The translations under genes were made by a program, and so were the position numbers. From Streptomyces californicus (GTDB lineage Bacteria > Actinomycetota > Actinomycetes > Streptomycetales > Streptomycetaceae), in NCBI RefSeq assembly GCF_000717645.1, contig NZ_JNZZ01000008.1, positions 186,001 through 250,000 on the forward strand: a DNA stretch of 64,000 nt. Direction: 5' to 3'. Below the pieces are notes generated by a model. The model was not told the DNA's origin and did no database searches. It saw only the letters and a program-made list of their open reading frames with translations. Below are positions 46,983 through 56,238 of the stretch, piece by piece; position 1 is the first letter of the stretch; each line of letters opens with the position of its first letter.

Positions 46983-48014
46983 ATGCCCATCGCAACCCCC
47001 GAGGCTTACGCCGAGATGCTCGACCGGGCCAAGGCGGGCAAGTTCGCCTACCCGGCCATCAACGTGACCTCGTCCCAGACCCTGCACGCCGCCCTGCGCG
47101 GCTTCGCGGAGGCCGAGAGCGACGGCATCGTCCAGATCTCCACCGGCGGTGCGGAGTTCCTGGGCGGCCAGTACAACAAGGACATGGTCACCGGCGCGGT
47201 CGCCCTGGCCGAGTTCGCGCACATCGTCGCCGCGAAGTACGACGTCACCATCGCACTGCACACCGACCACTGCCCCAAGGACAAGCTGGACGGCTACGTG
47301 CGTCCGCTGCTCGACGTCTCCGCCGAGCGCGTCGCCAAGGGTCTGAACCCGCTGTTCCAGAGCCACATGTGGGACGGTTCCGCCGAGACCCTCGCCGACA
47401 ACCTGGCCATCGGCCAGGAGCTGCTGGCCAAGGCCGCCGCCGCCAAGATCATCCTTGAGGTCGAGATCACCCCGACCGGCGGCGAGGAGGACGGCGTCAC
47501 GCACGAGATCAACGACGAGCTGTACACGACCGTCGAGGACGCGCTGCGTACGGCCGAGGCGCTCGGCCTGGGCGAGAAGGGCCGCTACCTGCTGGCCGCC
47601 TCCTTCGGTAACGTCCACGGCGTCTACAAGCCGGGCAACGTCGTGCTCCGTCCCGAGCTGCTCAAGGACCTCCAGGCGGGCGTCTCCGAGAAGTACGGCA
47701 AGCCGGCCGGCAGCCAGCCGTTCGACTTCGTCTTCCACGGCGGCTCCGGCTCCACCGCCGAGGAGATCGCCACCGCGCTGGAGAACGGCGTCGTGAAGAT
47801 GAACCTCGACACCGACACCCAGTACGCCTTCACCCGCCCGGTCGCGGACCACATGTTCCGCAACTACGACGGCGTCCTGAAGGTCGACGGCGAGGTCGGC
47901 AACAAGAAGACCTACGACCCCCGCACCTGGGGCAAGCTGGCCGAGGCCGGCATGGCCGCGCGGGTCACCGAGGCGTGCGCGAACCTGCGCTCCACCGGCA
48001 CGAAGCTGAAGTAA
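46983..48014 (+). CDS. fbaA: Class II fructose-bisphosphate aldolase
   Basis: The 343-residue zinc enzyme splits fructose 1,6-bisphosphate in glycolysis and makes it in gluconeogenesis. The zinc ligand region HTDHC is at 93-97. Other motifs are FQSHMWDGSAE, FGNVHGVYKPG, and VFHGGSGSTAEE followed by KMNLDTDTQYAF. The ATG at 46983 has AAGGAGCGG upstream and begins the conserved MPIATPEAYAEML; the frame upstream overlaps the leader. Confidence 0.97.
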   Translation: MPIATPEAYAEMLDRAKAGKFAYPAINVTSSQTLHAALRGFAEAESDGIVQISTGGAEFLGGQYNKDMVTGAVALAEFAHIVAAKYDVTIALHTDHCPKDKLDGYVRPLLDVSAERVAKGLNPLFQSHMWDGSAETLADNLAIGQELLAKAAAAKIILEVEITPTGGEEDGVTHEINDELYTTVEDALRTAEALGLGEKGRYLLAASFGNVHGVYKPGNVVLRPELLKDLQAGVSEKYGKPAGSQPFDFVFHGGSGSTAEEIATALENGVVKMNLDTDTQYAFTRPVADHMFRNYDGVLKVDGEVGNKKTYDPRTWGKLAEAGMAARVTEACANLRSTGTKLK

Positions 48015-48043
48015 CCGTCCCGTAGTCACGGACGTACGGTGTC

Positions 48044-48076
48044 GGGCCCGGTCCTCCCCTCCAGGGGGCCGGGCCC
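48044..48076 (+). terminator. Hairpin terminator after the aldolase gene
   Basis: An 8-bp stem (gggcccgg / ccgggccc) with extra inner pairing (cccct / agggg) lies 30 bases after the stop. Confidence 0.7.
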
Positions 48077-48111
48077 GTCGCCGTGCCGGGAGAGAGAGAA
48101 GAGGAACCGCT

Positions 48112-49275
48112 GTGGGCGCGCTCTACGATTTCGACACCGCCGTCGACCGCCGGGGCACCTGGTGCATCCAGTGGGATGGGGTCGCCGACCGCTTCGGGGT
48201 CGACGGCCTGCTGCCGTTCACCATCTCCGACATGGACTTCGCCACCGCCCCCGAGGTGCTGGACGCGCTCCGGGACCGTCTGGACCACGGGGTGCTCGGC
48301 TACACCACCTGGCAGCAGGACGACTTCCGCTCGGCGATAGCCCACTGGTACGCCACCCGGCACGGCACCGAGGTCGACACCGGGCAGCTGGTCTACGGTC
48401 CGTCCGTCCTCAGCCAGCTCTCCCAGCTCCTCCAGATGTGGACGGCCGAGGGGGACGGCGTCGTCGTCCACACCCCCACGTACGACGGTTTCCGCAAGGC
48501 GGTCACCGGGCTCGGGCGGGAGCTGCGCGGGGTGCCGGTGGGGGACGAGGAGGCGCTGGAGCGCGAGCTGGCCCGGCCGGACGCGAAGGTCCTGGTGCTG
48601 TGCTCGCCCCACAACCCCACCGGCCGGGTGTGGACGGAGGCCGAGCTGGCCCGTACGGCCGAACTGGCCGAACGCCACGGGGTCGCCGTGATCAGCGACG
48701 AGATCCACGCGGACTTCGTGCACGAGGGAGGCGTCGGACGCGTCCACGTGCCCTGGACCCGGGTGGCGGGCGGCGGCCGCTGGGCCCTCGTGACCTCCGG
48801 CTCGAAGGCGTTCAACTTCCCGGCGCTGACCGGGTCGTACGGCTTCATCGGCGACCCGCACGACCGGACGGAGTTCCTGCGGCGGATGGAGACGGCCGAG
48901 GGCCTCGCGTCGCCCGCCGTCCTCTCGCTGACCGCGCACATCGCGGCGTACCGGGAGGGCGCGGCCTGGCTCGACGCGGTCCGGGCGTATGTGGCGGGGA
49001 ACCTGGAGTACGTCGCCCGGCGGCTCGGCGACGCCCTGCCGGAGCTGGGGTGGACGCCGCCCGAGGCCGGCTACCTGGCATGGCTCGACCTGCGGCCGCT
49101 GGGCGTGGACGACGAGGCGCTGCAACGGGTGCTGGTGGAGCGGGAACGGGTCGCGATCATGGGGGGCGCGGTCTACGGGGCGCCCGGGTTCCTCCGGCTG
49201 AACGTGGGGTGCCCCCGGGAGAAGGCGGTCCTGGGGGTGGAGGCGCTGGTGCGGGCCGTGGAGACCGTGCGGTAG
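48112..49275 (+). CDS. PatB/MalY-type C-S lyase (PLP-dependent)
   Basis: The 387-residue aminotransferase-fold enzyme has the family traits: LPFTISDMDFATAPEVLDAL, LGYTTWQQDDFRSAIAHWYA, HTPTYDGFRKAV, SPHNPTGRVWTEAEL, ISDEIHADFV, and a PLP lysine in TSGSKAFNFPALTGSY. Members cleave C-S bonds of cystathionine or cysteine conjugates. GTG 48112 follows AGAGGAA. The MFS gene follows after 77 bases. Confidence 0.9.
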   Translation: MGALYDFDTAVDRRGTWCIQWDGVADRFGVDGLLPFTISDMDFATAPEVLDALRDRLDHGVLGYTTWQQDDFRSAIAHWYATRHGTEVDTGQLVYGPSVLSQLSQLLQMWTAEGDGVVVHTPTYDGFRKAVTGLGRELRGVPVGDEEALERELARPDAKVLVLCSPHNPTGRVWTEAELARTAELAERHGVAVISDEIHADFVHEGGVGRVHVPWTRVAGGGRWALVTSGSKAFNFPALTGSYGFIGDPHDRTEFLRRMETAEGLASPAVLSLTAHIAAYREGAAWLDAVRAYVAGNLEYVARRLGDALPELGWTPPEAGYLAWLDLRPLGVDDEALQRVLVERERVAIMGGAVYGAPGFLRLNVGCPREKAVLGVEALVRAVETVR

Positions 49276-49278
49276 CGG

Positions 49279-49316
49279 GGGCTTCGGGGCCCCGCGGGGC
49301 CCCGCGGGGCTTCGGG
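49279..49316 (+). terminator. GC-rich self-complementary stretch
   Basis: The sequence ggggccccgcggggccccgc between the C-S lyase and MFS genes is internally palindromic and could fold, possibly as a terminator or attenuator. Confidence 0.4.
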
Positions 49317-49352
49317 GGTGCGGGAAGGGGCGCCTCGGGGCAGGCTTGCCCC

Positions 49353-50861
49353 ATGGCCGCTGCCTCCGCCGCCTCCGCTCCCGGAGAGATCCGGGTCGCC
49401 TCGCCCGCCGGGCGCTGGGTCGTGCTGACGACCGTGCTCGGCTCCAGCATGGCGATGCTGGACTCGACCGTCATCAACGTGGCCCTGCCCCGGATCGGCG
49501 CGGACCTCGGCACCGATCTGGCCGCGCTCCAGTGGACCGTCAACGCCTACATGCTCACCCTCGCCGGGCTGATCCTGCTGGGCGGGGCGCTCGGGGACCG
49601 GTACGGGCGGCGGCGGGTGTTCGTCGTCGGCGTGGTCTGGTTCGCGGCGGCCTCGCTGCTCTGCGGGCTCGCGCCGAACGCCGGGATCCTCATCGCCGCC
49701 CGCGCGCTCCAGGGGGTCGGCGGGGCGCTGCTCACCCCGGGGTCGCTGGCGCTCATCCAGGCGAGCTTCCACCCGGACGACCGGGCGCGGGCCGTCGGGC
49801 TGTGGTCCGGGTTCGGCGGGGTCGGGGCGGCGGTGGGGCCGTTCGTCGGCGGATGGCTGGTCGACGGTCCCGGCTGGCGGTGGGTGTTCCTGCTCAATCT
49901 GCCGCTCGCCGCGATCTGCGTGCCCGTCGCCCTCCGCCACGTACCGGAGTCGCGTGATCCGGCGGCGCACGGGCGGTTCGACGTGCTGGGGGCCGCCCTC
50001 GGGGCGCTGGCGCTCGCCGGGGTGACGTACGCGCTGATCGAGGCCCCGGGGAGGGGCGCGTCGCCGGTGGTGATCGGGTCGGCGGTCGGCGGGCTGGCGC
50101 TGGGGGCCGTGTTCGTGGCGGTGGAGCGGCGGCGGGCCGATCCCATGCTGCCGCCGTCGATCTTCCGCTCCCGTCTCTTCACCTCGGTCAACCTGGTCAC
50201 CTTCTGCGTCTACGCGGCGCTCGGCGGCTTCTTCTTCCTCTCCGCGATCCAGCTCCAGGTGGTGGCCGGGTACTCGGCGCTGGGGGCCGGTACCGCGCTG
50301 CTGCCGACCACCGTGCTGATGCTGCTGTTCTCCGCCCGGTCGGGCGAGCTGGGGCGGCGGATCGGACCCCGCATCCCGCTCACCGCGGGGCCGCTGCTGG
50401 CCGCCGCCGGGATGCTGCTGATGCTGCGGGTGGGGCCGGACAGCGCGTCCTTCGGCGGGTACGTGAGCGAGGTGCTGCCCGCCGTCGTGGTGCTGGGCAC
50501 CGGGCTCGTCGTGGTCGTCGCCCCGCTCACCGCGACCGTCCTGGCCGCCGTGGACGCCGGCCGGGCGGGGCTGGCCAGCGGGATCAACAACGCCGCCGCG
50601 CGGGCGGCCGGACTCATCGCGGTGGCCGCGCTGCCCCTGCTCGCCGGGATGGGGCCGGAGGCGTACCGGGACGCGGGCGAGTTCGCGGCGACCTTCCGGC
50701 GGGCGATGCCGATGTGCGCCGGGCTGCTGGTGGCGGGCGCGGTCCTCGCCTGGTGGACGGTGCGCACCCCGGCCGCCGCCGGCCGGGAGGAGCGGCCCGC
50801 GTGCGCGGTGCACTGCGGGGTCACCGCCCCGCCGCTGGAGCCGGAGCACCGGGAAGCATGA
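49353..50861 (+). CDS. MFS drug-exporter family protein (DHA2, 14-TM type)
   Basis: The 502-residue membrane transporter has the DHA2 signatures: MLDSTVINVALPRIGADLG in helix 1, LGGALGDRYGRRRVFVVGV (loop 2-3 motif), ARALQGVGGALLTPGSLALI (motif B), and GPFVGGWLVDGPGWRWVFLL (motif C). About 14 hydrophobic segments are visible. It likely exports a drug or metabolite by proton antiport. The C-terminal tail contains two cysteines (CAVHCG). No dedicated regulator is adjacent. Confidence 0.92.
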   Translation: MAAASAASAPGEIRVASPAGRWVVLTTVLGSSMAMLDSTVINVALPRIGADLGTDLAALQWTVNAYMLTLAGLILLGGALGDRYGRRRVFVVGVVWFAAASLLCGLAPNAGILIAARALQGVGGALLTPGSLALIQASFHPDDRARAVGLWSGFGGVGAAVGPFVGGWLVDGPGWRWVFLLNLPLAAICVPVALRHVPESRDPAAHGRFDVLGAALGALALAGVTYALIEAPGRGASPVVIGSAVGGLALGAVFVAVERRRADPMLPPSIFRSRLFTSVNLVTFCVYAALGGFFFLSAIQLQVVAGYSALGAGTALLPTTVLMLLFSARSGELGRRIGPRIPLTAGPLLAAAGMLLMLRVGPDSASFGGYVSEVLPAVVVLGTGLVVVVAPLTATVLAAVDAGRAGLASGINNAAARAAGLIAVAALPLLAGMGPEAYRDAGEFAATFRRAMPMCAGLLVAGAVLAWWTVRTPAAAGREERPACAVHCGVTAPPLEPEHREA

Positions 50862-51030
50862 GCCGCGACGCGTGAGCCGTCGCCCGTGAGCTGCGGGCGC
50901 GTGGGCCGTGACGCCTGAGCCGGGACGCCTGGGCTGCGCGTGTGAGCCGTCGGCCGTGAGCCGCTACGCCTGGGCTGTGGCGCGTGGGCCGTCACGGGTG
51001 AGCCTCGGCGCGTGAGCCGTCTGGGCGCTC
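50862..51030. repeat. Degenerate tandem repeat (cgtgagccgt-type)
   Basis: About ten imperfect units of 12-17 bp with the core gcgtgagccgt / gcctgggctg fill the gap between the MFS and DUF3151 genes. No coding sequence is supported in 50862-51137. Confidence 0.75.
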
Positions 51031-51137
51031 CGGCCCCGGGCGTGCGCCCACGCCCCGGCGCGCGGCTCCGTCCCGGACGCCGCCCCACGGGCGGGCGCGC
51101 GGTGCCGCCGGGGCGTGACGGCAGGCACACTGGACCC

Positions 51138-51551
51138 ATGTCCATCCACGAGAACCTGCTCGGGGGCCCCGCCCCGACCCACCTCCCCGACGACCCCGAG
51201 CCGCGCGAGCTGCTCGCCGCGGGCACCCCGCCCGCCGAGGTCGCCGCGAAGTACCCCACCTCCTCGCTCGCCTGGGCGCAGCTCGCCGACGAGGCGTACG
51301 AGGGCGGCCGGGTCGTCGAGTCGTACGCGTACGCCCGTACCGGCTACCACCGCGGCCTCGACTCCCTGCGCCGCGCCGGCTGGAAGGGCCACGGCCCCGT
51401 CCCGTTCGAGCACGAGCCGAACCGCGGCTTCCTGCGCGCCCTGCACGCCCTGGCGCGGGCCGCCGGGTCGATCGGGGAGACCGAGGAGCACGAGCGCTGC
51501 ACGACGTTCCTGCGCGACTCCTCGCCGACCGCCGCCGACATCCTGGGCTGA
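51138..51551 (+). CDS. DUF3151 family protein
   Basis: The 137-residue actinobacterial protein has the DUF3151 core: LLGGPAPTHLPDDPEPRELL, YPTSSLAWAQLADEA, ESYAYARTGYHRGLDSLRRA, and a cluster ending in EHERCTTFLRDSSPTAADIL. It is helical and resembles a TPR-like fold. No function is assigned. ATG 51138 is the only start that fits the conserved N-terminus. Confidence 0.92.
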   Translation: MSIHENLLGGPAPTHLPDDPEPRELLAAGTPPAEVAAKYPTSSLAWAQLADEAYEGGRVVESYAYARTGYHRGLDSLRRAGWKGHGPVPFEHEPNRGFLRALHALARAAGSIGETEEHERCTTFLRDSSPTAADILG

Positions 51552-51564
51552 GCCGCCTCCCCGA

Positions 51565-51600
51565 GCCGCTCCCCGTCCCGGGCCCGGGACGGGGAGCGGC
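51565..51600. terminator. 36-bp perfect palindrome after DUF3151
   Basis: Two 18-bp arms (gccgctccccgtcccggg and its complement) adjoin without a spacer, 13 bases after the stop. The RNA hairpin should terminate transcription before the kyn genes. Confidence 0.8.
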
Positions 51601-51724
51601 GGAGGGCCTCCCTGACCCGGCCCGGTCCGCACGGAGGCCCTACTATGCGAGCAGGGGACCGGAGCTCCACCACCTCACGGAAGGGGCGGACCGCTACCCG
51701 GAAGCTCGTGTCGAGGAGACAGAA

Positions 51725-52573
51725 ATGTCGACCAACCACCCCGACCCCGAAGCCACCGGTGCGGACACCCCGCACCTGGACTTCGCGGGCACGACTCCGT
51801 ACGAGGACTATGTCCAGGCGGATGTCCTGACCCACCTCCAGCACCTCCGCTCGGACGACCCCGGCGAGATGGTCTTCCTGGTCACCACCCAGGTCATGGA
51901 GCTGTGGTTCACGGTCATCGTCCATGAGTGGGAGACCGCCACCCGCGCCCTGCGCGAGGACCGCATACCCGTCGCGCGCGACGCCCTGAAGCGGTCGCTG
52001 CGCGAACTGGAGGCGCTCAACGAGTCCTGGCGGCCGCTGGCCGGACTCACCCCCGCCCAGTTCAACTCCTACCGGGGCTCCCTCGGCGAGGGGTCCGGGT
52101 TCCAGTCCGCGATGTACCGGCGGATGGAGTTCCTGCTCGGCGACAAGTCCGCCTCGATGCTGGTGCCGCACCGGGGCGCCCCCCGGGTCCACGCCGAGCT
52201 GGAGAAGGCGCTCGGGGAGCCCAGCCTGTACGACGAGACCCTGGCGCTGCTGGCCCGGCGCGGGTACGCGATCCCCGAGTCGGTCACCTCCCGGGACCTG
52301 ACCAAGCGGTACGAGCCCTCGCCCGAGGTCGAGGCCGTGTGGGCGGAGATCTACGCCTCCGACGACCAGAACGACGAACTGGTCCGCCTCGGTGAACTGC
52401 TCACCGACGTCGGCGAGCTGGTGTGGCGCTGGCGCAACGACCACCTCGTCGCCACCCGGCGCGCGATGGGCTCCAAGACCGGCACCGGCGGCTCCGCCGG
52501 GGTGGCCTGGCTGGAGAAGCGCGCCACGAAGAACGTGTTCCCCGAGCTGTGGACGGCGCGCAGCCATGTCTGA
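51725..52573 (+). CDS. kynA: Tryptophan 2,3-dioxygenase
   Basis: The 282-residue heme enzyme opens the indole ring of tryptophan to give N-formylkynurenine. Family motifs are TTPYEDYVQADVLTHLQHLR, TTQVMELWFTVIVHEWE, FNSYRGSLGEGSGFQSAMYR, RMEFLLGDK and a C-terminal GTGGSAGVAWLEK loop that closes over the substrate. The length is usual for the bacterial form. kynU begins inside its last codons, so the pathway genes are coupled. Confidence 0.96.
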   Translation: MSTNHPDPEATGADTPHLDFAGTTPYEDYVQADVLTHLQHLRSDDPGEMVFLVTTQVMELWFTVIVHEWETATRALREDRIPVARDALKRSLRELEALNESWRPLAGLTPAQFNSYRGSLGEGSGFQSAMYRRMEFLLGDKSASMLVPHRGAPRVHAELEKALGEPSLYDETLALLARRGYAIPESVTSRDLTKRYEPSPEVEAVWAEIYASDDQNDELVRLGELLTDVGELVWRWRNDHLVATRRAMGSKTGTGGSAGVAWLEKRATKNVFPELWTARSHV

Positions 52574-53807
52574 GACCACGGCCACCACGACCGCGGCGGA
52601 CGGACTCCGCGCGCGGGCGCTGAAGCTCGACGCCGCCGATCCGCTCGCCGGCCGCCGCGCACTCTTCGCGCTCGACGACGGCGTCTACCTCGACGGCAAC
52701 TCGCTCGGCGCGCTGCCCGTCCACGTCCCCGCCCGGGTGCAGGACGTCCTGGCCCGCCAGTGGGGCGAGCTGCGCATCCGGTCCTGGGACGAGAGCGGCT
52801 GGTGGACCGCGCCCGAGCGGATCGGCGACCGGATCGCCCCGCTCGTCGGGGCCGCCGCCGGGCAGATCGTCGTCGGGGACTCGACCAGCGTGAACGTCTT
52901 CAAGGCCGTTGTCGCCGCCGCCCGGCTCGCGGGCGAGGGACGCGACGAGATCCTGGTCGACGCGACGACCTTCCCCACGGACGGGTACATCGCCGCCTCC
53001 GCCGCCCGGCTGACCGGCCACCGGATCGTGCCGGTCGCGCCCGCCGACGTCCCGGCCGCGCTCGGTCCGCGGACCGCCGCCGTGCTGCTCAACCACGTCG
53101 ACTACCGCTCCGGCCAGCTCCACGACCTGCCCGGACTGACCGCCGCCGTCCGCGCGGCCGGCGCGGTCGCGGTGTGGGACCTGTGCCACAGCGCCGGCGC
53201 GCTCCCCGTGGGGCTGGACGAGCACGGGGTGGACCTGGCGGTCGGCTGCACCTACAAGTACCTGAACGGCGGCCCCGGTTCGCCCGCGTACCTGTACGTC
53301 GCCGAGCGCCACCAGGCCGCCTTCGACTCCCCGCTGCCGGGGTGGAACTCGCACGCCGACCCGTTCGGCATGACCCCCGACTACGCCCCGGCCGACGGTT
53401 CCGTACGGGGCCGGGTCGGCACCCCCGACATCGTCTCCATGCTGACGCTGGAAGCGGCGCTCGACGTGTGGGACGGGGTGTCGGTGGAAGCCGTGCGGGC
53501 AAAGTCCCTCGCGCTGACGGACTTCTTCCTGGAGTGCGTCGAGGCGTACGTCCCGGCGGGCCGGGTCACCTCCGTCACCCCGGCCGCGCACGCCGAGCGC
53601 GGCAGCCAGGTCGCCCTGCGCTGCGACGACGCGGAGCCCGTGATGCGCCGCCTCATCGAGCGGGGCGTCGTGGGTGATCTGCGGCGGCCGGACGTGCTGC
53701 GGTTCGGCTTCACCCCGCTGTACGTGGGGTACGCCGACGCGGAACGGGCGGCGCGGGTGCTCGCCGACGTACTGGCGGAGCCGGAGCTGGCTCGGGGCGC
53801 TTCCTGA
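52566..53807 (+). CDS. kynU: Kynureninase
   Basis: The 413-residue PLP enzyme cleaves kynurenine to anthranilate and alanine. It shows VYLDGNSLGALPV, WGELRIRSWDESGWW, VVGDSTSVNVFKAVVAA, DLCHSAGALPVGLDEHGVDL, and the PLP lysine in GCTYKYLNGGPGSPAY. The start overlaps the kynA stop by 8 bases. With kynA, it forms a two-gene unit that turns tryptophan into anthranilate. Confidence 0.96.
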   Translation: MSETTATTTAADGLRARALKLDAADPLAGRRALFALDDGVYLDGNSLGALPVHVPARVQDVLARQWGELRIRSWDESGWWTAPERIGDRIAPLVGAAAGQIVVGDSTSVNVFKAVVAAARLAGEGRDEILVDATTFPTDGYIAASAARLTGHRIVPVAPADVPAALGPRTAAVLLNHVDYRSGQLHDLPGLTAAVRAAGAVAVWDLCHSAGALPVGLDEHGVDLAVGCTYKYLNGGPGSPAYLYVAERHQAAFDSPLPGWNSHADPFGMTPDYAPADGSVRGRVGTPDIVSMLTLEAALDVWDGVSVEAVRAKSLALTDFFLECVEAYVPAGRVTSVTPAAHAERGSQVALRCDDAEPVMRRLIERGVVGDLRRPDVLRFGFTPLYVGYADAERAARVLADVLAEPELARGAS

Positions 53808-53930
53808 TGTGACGTCAGGAGTGGTGTGAGCCAGGCGGGGACGGTACCGGGTGCTGGTACCGTCCCCGCAGGTCAACCCCATTGGGGCAGGGCACCGGCG
53901 CAGGCCATGGGCAGAGGACGGTTGAGCAGC

Positions 53931-54947
53931 ATGACGGATTTCCCGGGTTCCCCGGACTCTGCCGCGCGTGAGCGGGACGCGGCCGAGAGCGCCTCCGCGT
54001 TCGCCCATCCCGCCGTCGCCCCCGACCGGACCGCCGCCTACGGGGACCACCCCGACCAGGTCGTCGACTTCTACGCCCCGCGCGACGGCCGCACCGGGGC
54101 CCCGCTCGTCGTCCTCCTGCACGGCGGCGCCTGGCGGTCCCCGTACGACCGGGCCCACGTCTCCCCGCTCGCGGACTTCCTGGCCCGCCGGGGATTCGCC
54201 GTGGCGAACGTGGAGTACCGGCGCGGCGGCGACGACATCCCGCGGCAGCGCGACGGCGCGGAGCCCGGGGCGGGGAGCACCGGGCCGGTCGCGGGGCGCT
54301 GGCCGGAGACCTTCGACGACGTGGCCGCCGCCCTCGACGCGATGCCCGCCCTGGCCTCCCGCGAGCTGCCGGGCGCCGATGTGCGGCGGATCGTGGTCTC
54401 CGGGCACTCGGCGGGCGGGCACCTCGCCCTGTGGGCGGCGGCGCGGCACGTCCTGCCCGAGGGGTCGCCGTGGCGGCTGCCCGCTCCGCCGTCGCTGCGC
54501 GGGGTCGTCGCGCTGGCCCCGATCGCGGACTTCGCCACGGCGGTCGGGCTGGGGGTGTGCGGGGGAGCGGTGACCCAGCTCCTCGGCGGCGAGGCCGGAT
54601 CGGTCCTCGGCGGAGACGCCGGGGCGGTCCTCGACGGAGACGCCGGGGCCGTCCTCGACGGTGACGCCGGGTCGGCTCTCGGCGGCGACGCCGTCGCGGT
54701 GGAGCGCGCGGCCCACGCCGACCCCGGGGTACTGCTGCCGACGGGGATCGCCACCGCGATCGTGCACGGCGTCGAGGACATCGTCGTGCCCCCGGCCGTC
54801 TCCGAGGCGTACGTCGACGCGGCGGCCCGGTCCGGTGAGACGGTCGGACTGACGCTGCTCGGCGGGGTCGGGCACTTTCCGCTGATCGACCCGTCCGCCG
54901 ACGCCTGCGCGGTGGTGGCCGAGGAGCTCGCCCAGCTCGCCTGGTGA
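53931..54947 (+). CDS. Alpha/beta hydrolase, candidate kynurenine formamidase
   Basis: The approximately 338-residue serine hydrolase has the oxyanion motif LHGGAWRSPYDRAH, the nucleophile in VSGHSAGGHLALWAA, and the acid and His at HGVEDIVVPP and GVGHFPLIDP. HGGxW-type hydrolases include N-formylkynurenine formamidases, and the gene follows kynA-kynU, so the missing middle step is a reasonable inference. An in-frame repeat of 8-residue LGGDAGAV/LDGDAGAV units is inserted near residues 215-260. The start is uncertain (53931, or ATG at 53907). Confidence 0.75.
   Translation: MTDFPGSPDSAARERDAAESASAFAHPAVAPDRTAAYGDHPDQVVDFYAPRDGRTGAPLVVLLHGGAWRSPYDRAHVSPLADFLARRGFAVANVEYRRGGDDIPRQRDGAEPGAGSTGPVAGRWPETFDDVAAALDAMPALASRELPGADVRRIVVSGHSAGGHLALWAAARHVLPEGSPWRLPAPPSLRGVVALAPIADFATAVGLGVCGGAVTQLLGGEAGSVLGGDAGAVLDGDAGAVLDGDAGSALGGDAVAVERAAHADPGVLLPTGIATAIVHGVEDIVVPPAVSEAYVDAAARSGETVGLTLLGGVGHFPLIDPSADACAVVAEELAQLAW
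54576..54708 (+). repeat. 24-bp in-frame tandem repeat inside the hydrolase gene
   Basis: Five units related to gacgccggggcggtcctcga, each coding about eight residues (GDAGAVLD), lie between the GVCGGAVTQ and AVERAAHADP segments. Confidence 0.8.
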
Positions 54948-54961
54948 ACCCCTGCCGGTCT

Positions 54962-55032
54962 CTCTCCGCCCCCTTGTCGGCCCTCTCCGGTCCCTCTCCG
55001 GTCCCTCTCCGGTCCCTCTCCGGCCCTTTCCG
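54962..55032. repeat. 12-bp tandem repeat (ctctccggtccc)
   Basis: About four exact units of ctctccggtccc and diverged flanking ones lie between the hydrolase and NmrA-like genes. Confidence 0.8.
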
Positions 55033-55142
55033 GATCTTTCCGTGGGGAGGGGCCGCAATAGAGGACCGAGGGTGACCTCAACGGTCCCTACGTTGGTGTC
55101 GTTGCCGCTCGGACGGAGTCGCAACCGACGAAGGGGACCCCT

Positions 55143-55970
55143 ATGACGATCCTGGTGACCGGAGCCACGGGAACGGTCGGCCGCCGCGTGGTCGAGCAAC
55201 TGCTGGAGCGCGGCGAGCGGGTCCGGGCCTTGACCCGTGCCCCGGAACGGGCGGAGTTCCCGCCCGGCGTCGAGGTCGTCGGCGGCGACCTGGAGGACCC
55301 GGCGTCGCTGGCTCCCGCGCTGCGCGGGGTGACCGGGCTGCACCTCATCACGTTCGGCGGGGAGTTCTCCGCCCCGCTGGAGACCGGCGACGAGATCCTC
55401 GCGCTGGCCGCGGAGGCGGGGGTGCGCCGGGTGACCGTCCTGCACGGCGGCGGGGACACCCCGATGGAGACGGCCGTGCGCGCGAGCGGCTTCGCGTGGA
55501 CGGTCGTGATGCCGGTGGAGTTCATGGCGAACGCCCTTGAGTGGGCGCCCGGCATCCGGAGCGAGGGCGTGGTGCGTGAGCCGTTCGTGGACCGGCTGAG
55601 CGCGATGGTCCACGAGTCGGACATCGGCGCGGTGGCGGCCGTCGCCCTCACCGAGGACGGTCACGGAGGCCAGGAGTACCTGGTCACCGGACCGGAGGCG
55701 CTCACCGTGCGCGACAAGACGACGGCCATCGGGGCTGCGCGGGGCGCGGACGTGGAGCTGGTCGAGCTCACCGAGGAGCAGGCGCTGGAGAACTGGCGCG
55801 GCCAGGGCATGCCGGAGGACGTGATCGGGTTCCTGATCGCCGTCTACCGGGACACACCACCGGAGGGCCGGACCGTGCTCGGCACGGTGGAGAAGGTCAC
55901 CGGGCGGCCGGCGCGGACCTTCGCCCAGTGGGCCGGGGAGCACGCGCACCTCTTCCGCGCGGGGGCCTGA
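55143..55970 (+). CDS. NmrA-like NAD(P)-binding protein
   Basis: The 275-residue Rossmann protein begins MTILVTGATGTVGRRVVEQL with the GxxGxxG dinucleotide site. It continues RALTRAPERAEFPPGVEVVG and FGGEFSAPLETGDEILALAA, then VLHGGGDTP. The catalytic Tyr-x-x-x-Lys of classical SDRs is not evident. It belongs to the atypical SDR/NmrA group of redox sensors and reductases. ATG 55143 has GAAGGGGA upstream. Confidence 0.9.
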   Translation: MTILVTGATGTVGRRVVEQLLERGERVRALTRAPERAEFPPGVEVVGGDLEDPASLAPALRGVTGLHLITFGGEFSAPLETGDEILALAAEAGVRRVTVLHGGGDTPMETAVRASGFAWTVVMPVEFMANALEWAPGIRSEGVVREPFVDRLSAMVHESDIGAVAAVALTEDGHGGQEYLVTGPEALTVRDKTTAIGAARGADVELVELTEEQALENWRGQGMPEDVIGFLIAVYRDTPPEGRTVLGTVEKVTGRPARTFAQWAGEHAHLFRAGA

Positions 55971-56238
55971 GCGGAGTGGTGACGGGGCTCTGAGCGAGGG
56001 CACGATCGAGGCTTGAGCTGAGGCACGCCCCGGGCCTGAACGGAGACCGGGCCCGGGTCTGGCCTGGGGTTCGACCTGGGCCTGAGCTGGGATTTCACCG
56101 GGGATTCGGTCGGGCCCGGGGCCAGGCTCCCGTGGCTCTCCGGTAGGGGCGGCGGAGGCGTGTAGTCCTTGAGAGGGATGCCCGGGAATCCGTAGCGATG
56201 GTGACGACCCCGTCTCCGCCGCCGCCTACCGTGGAAGC

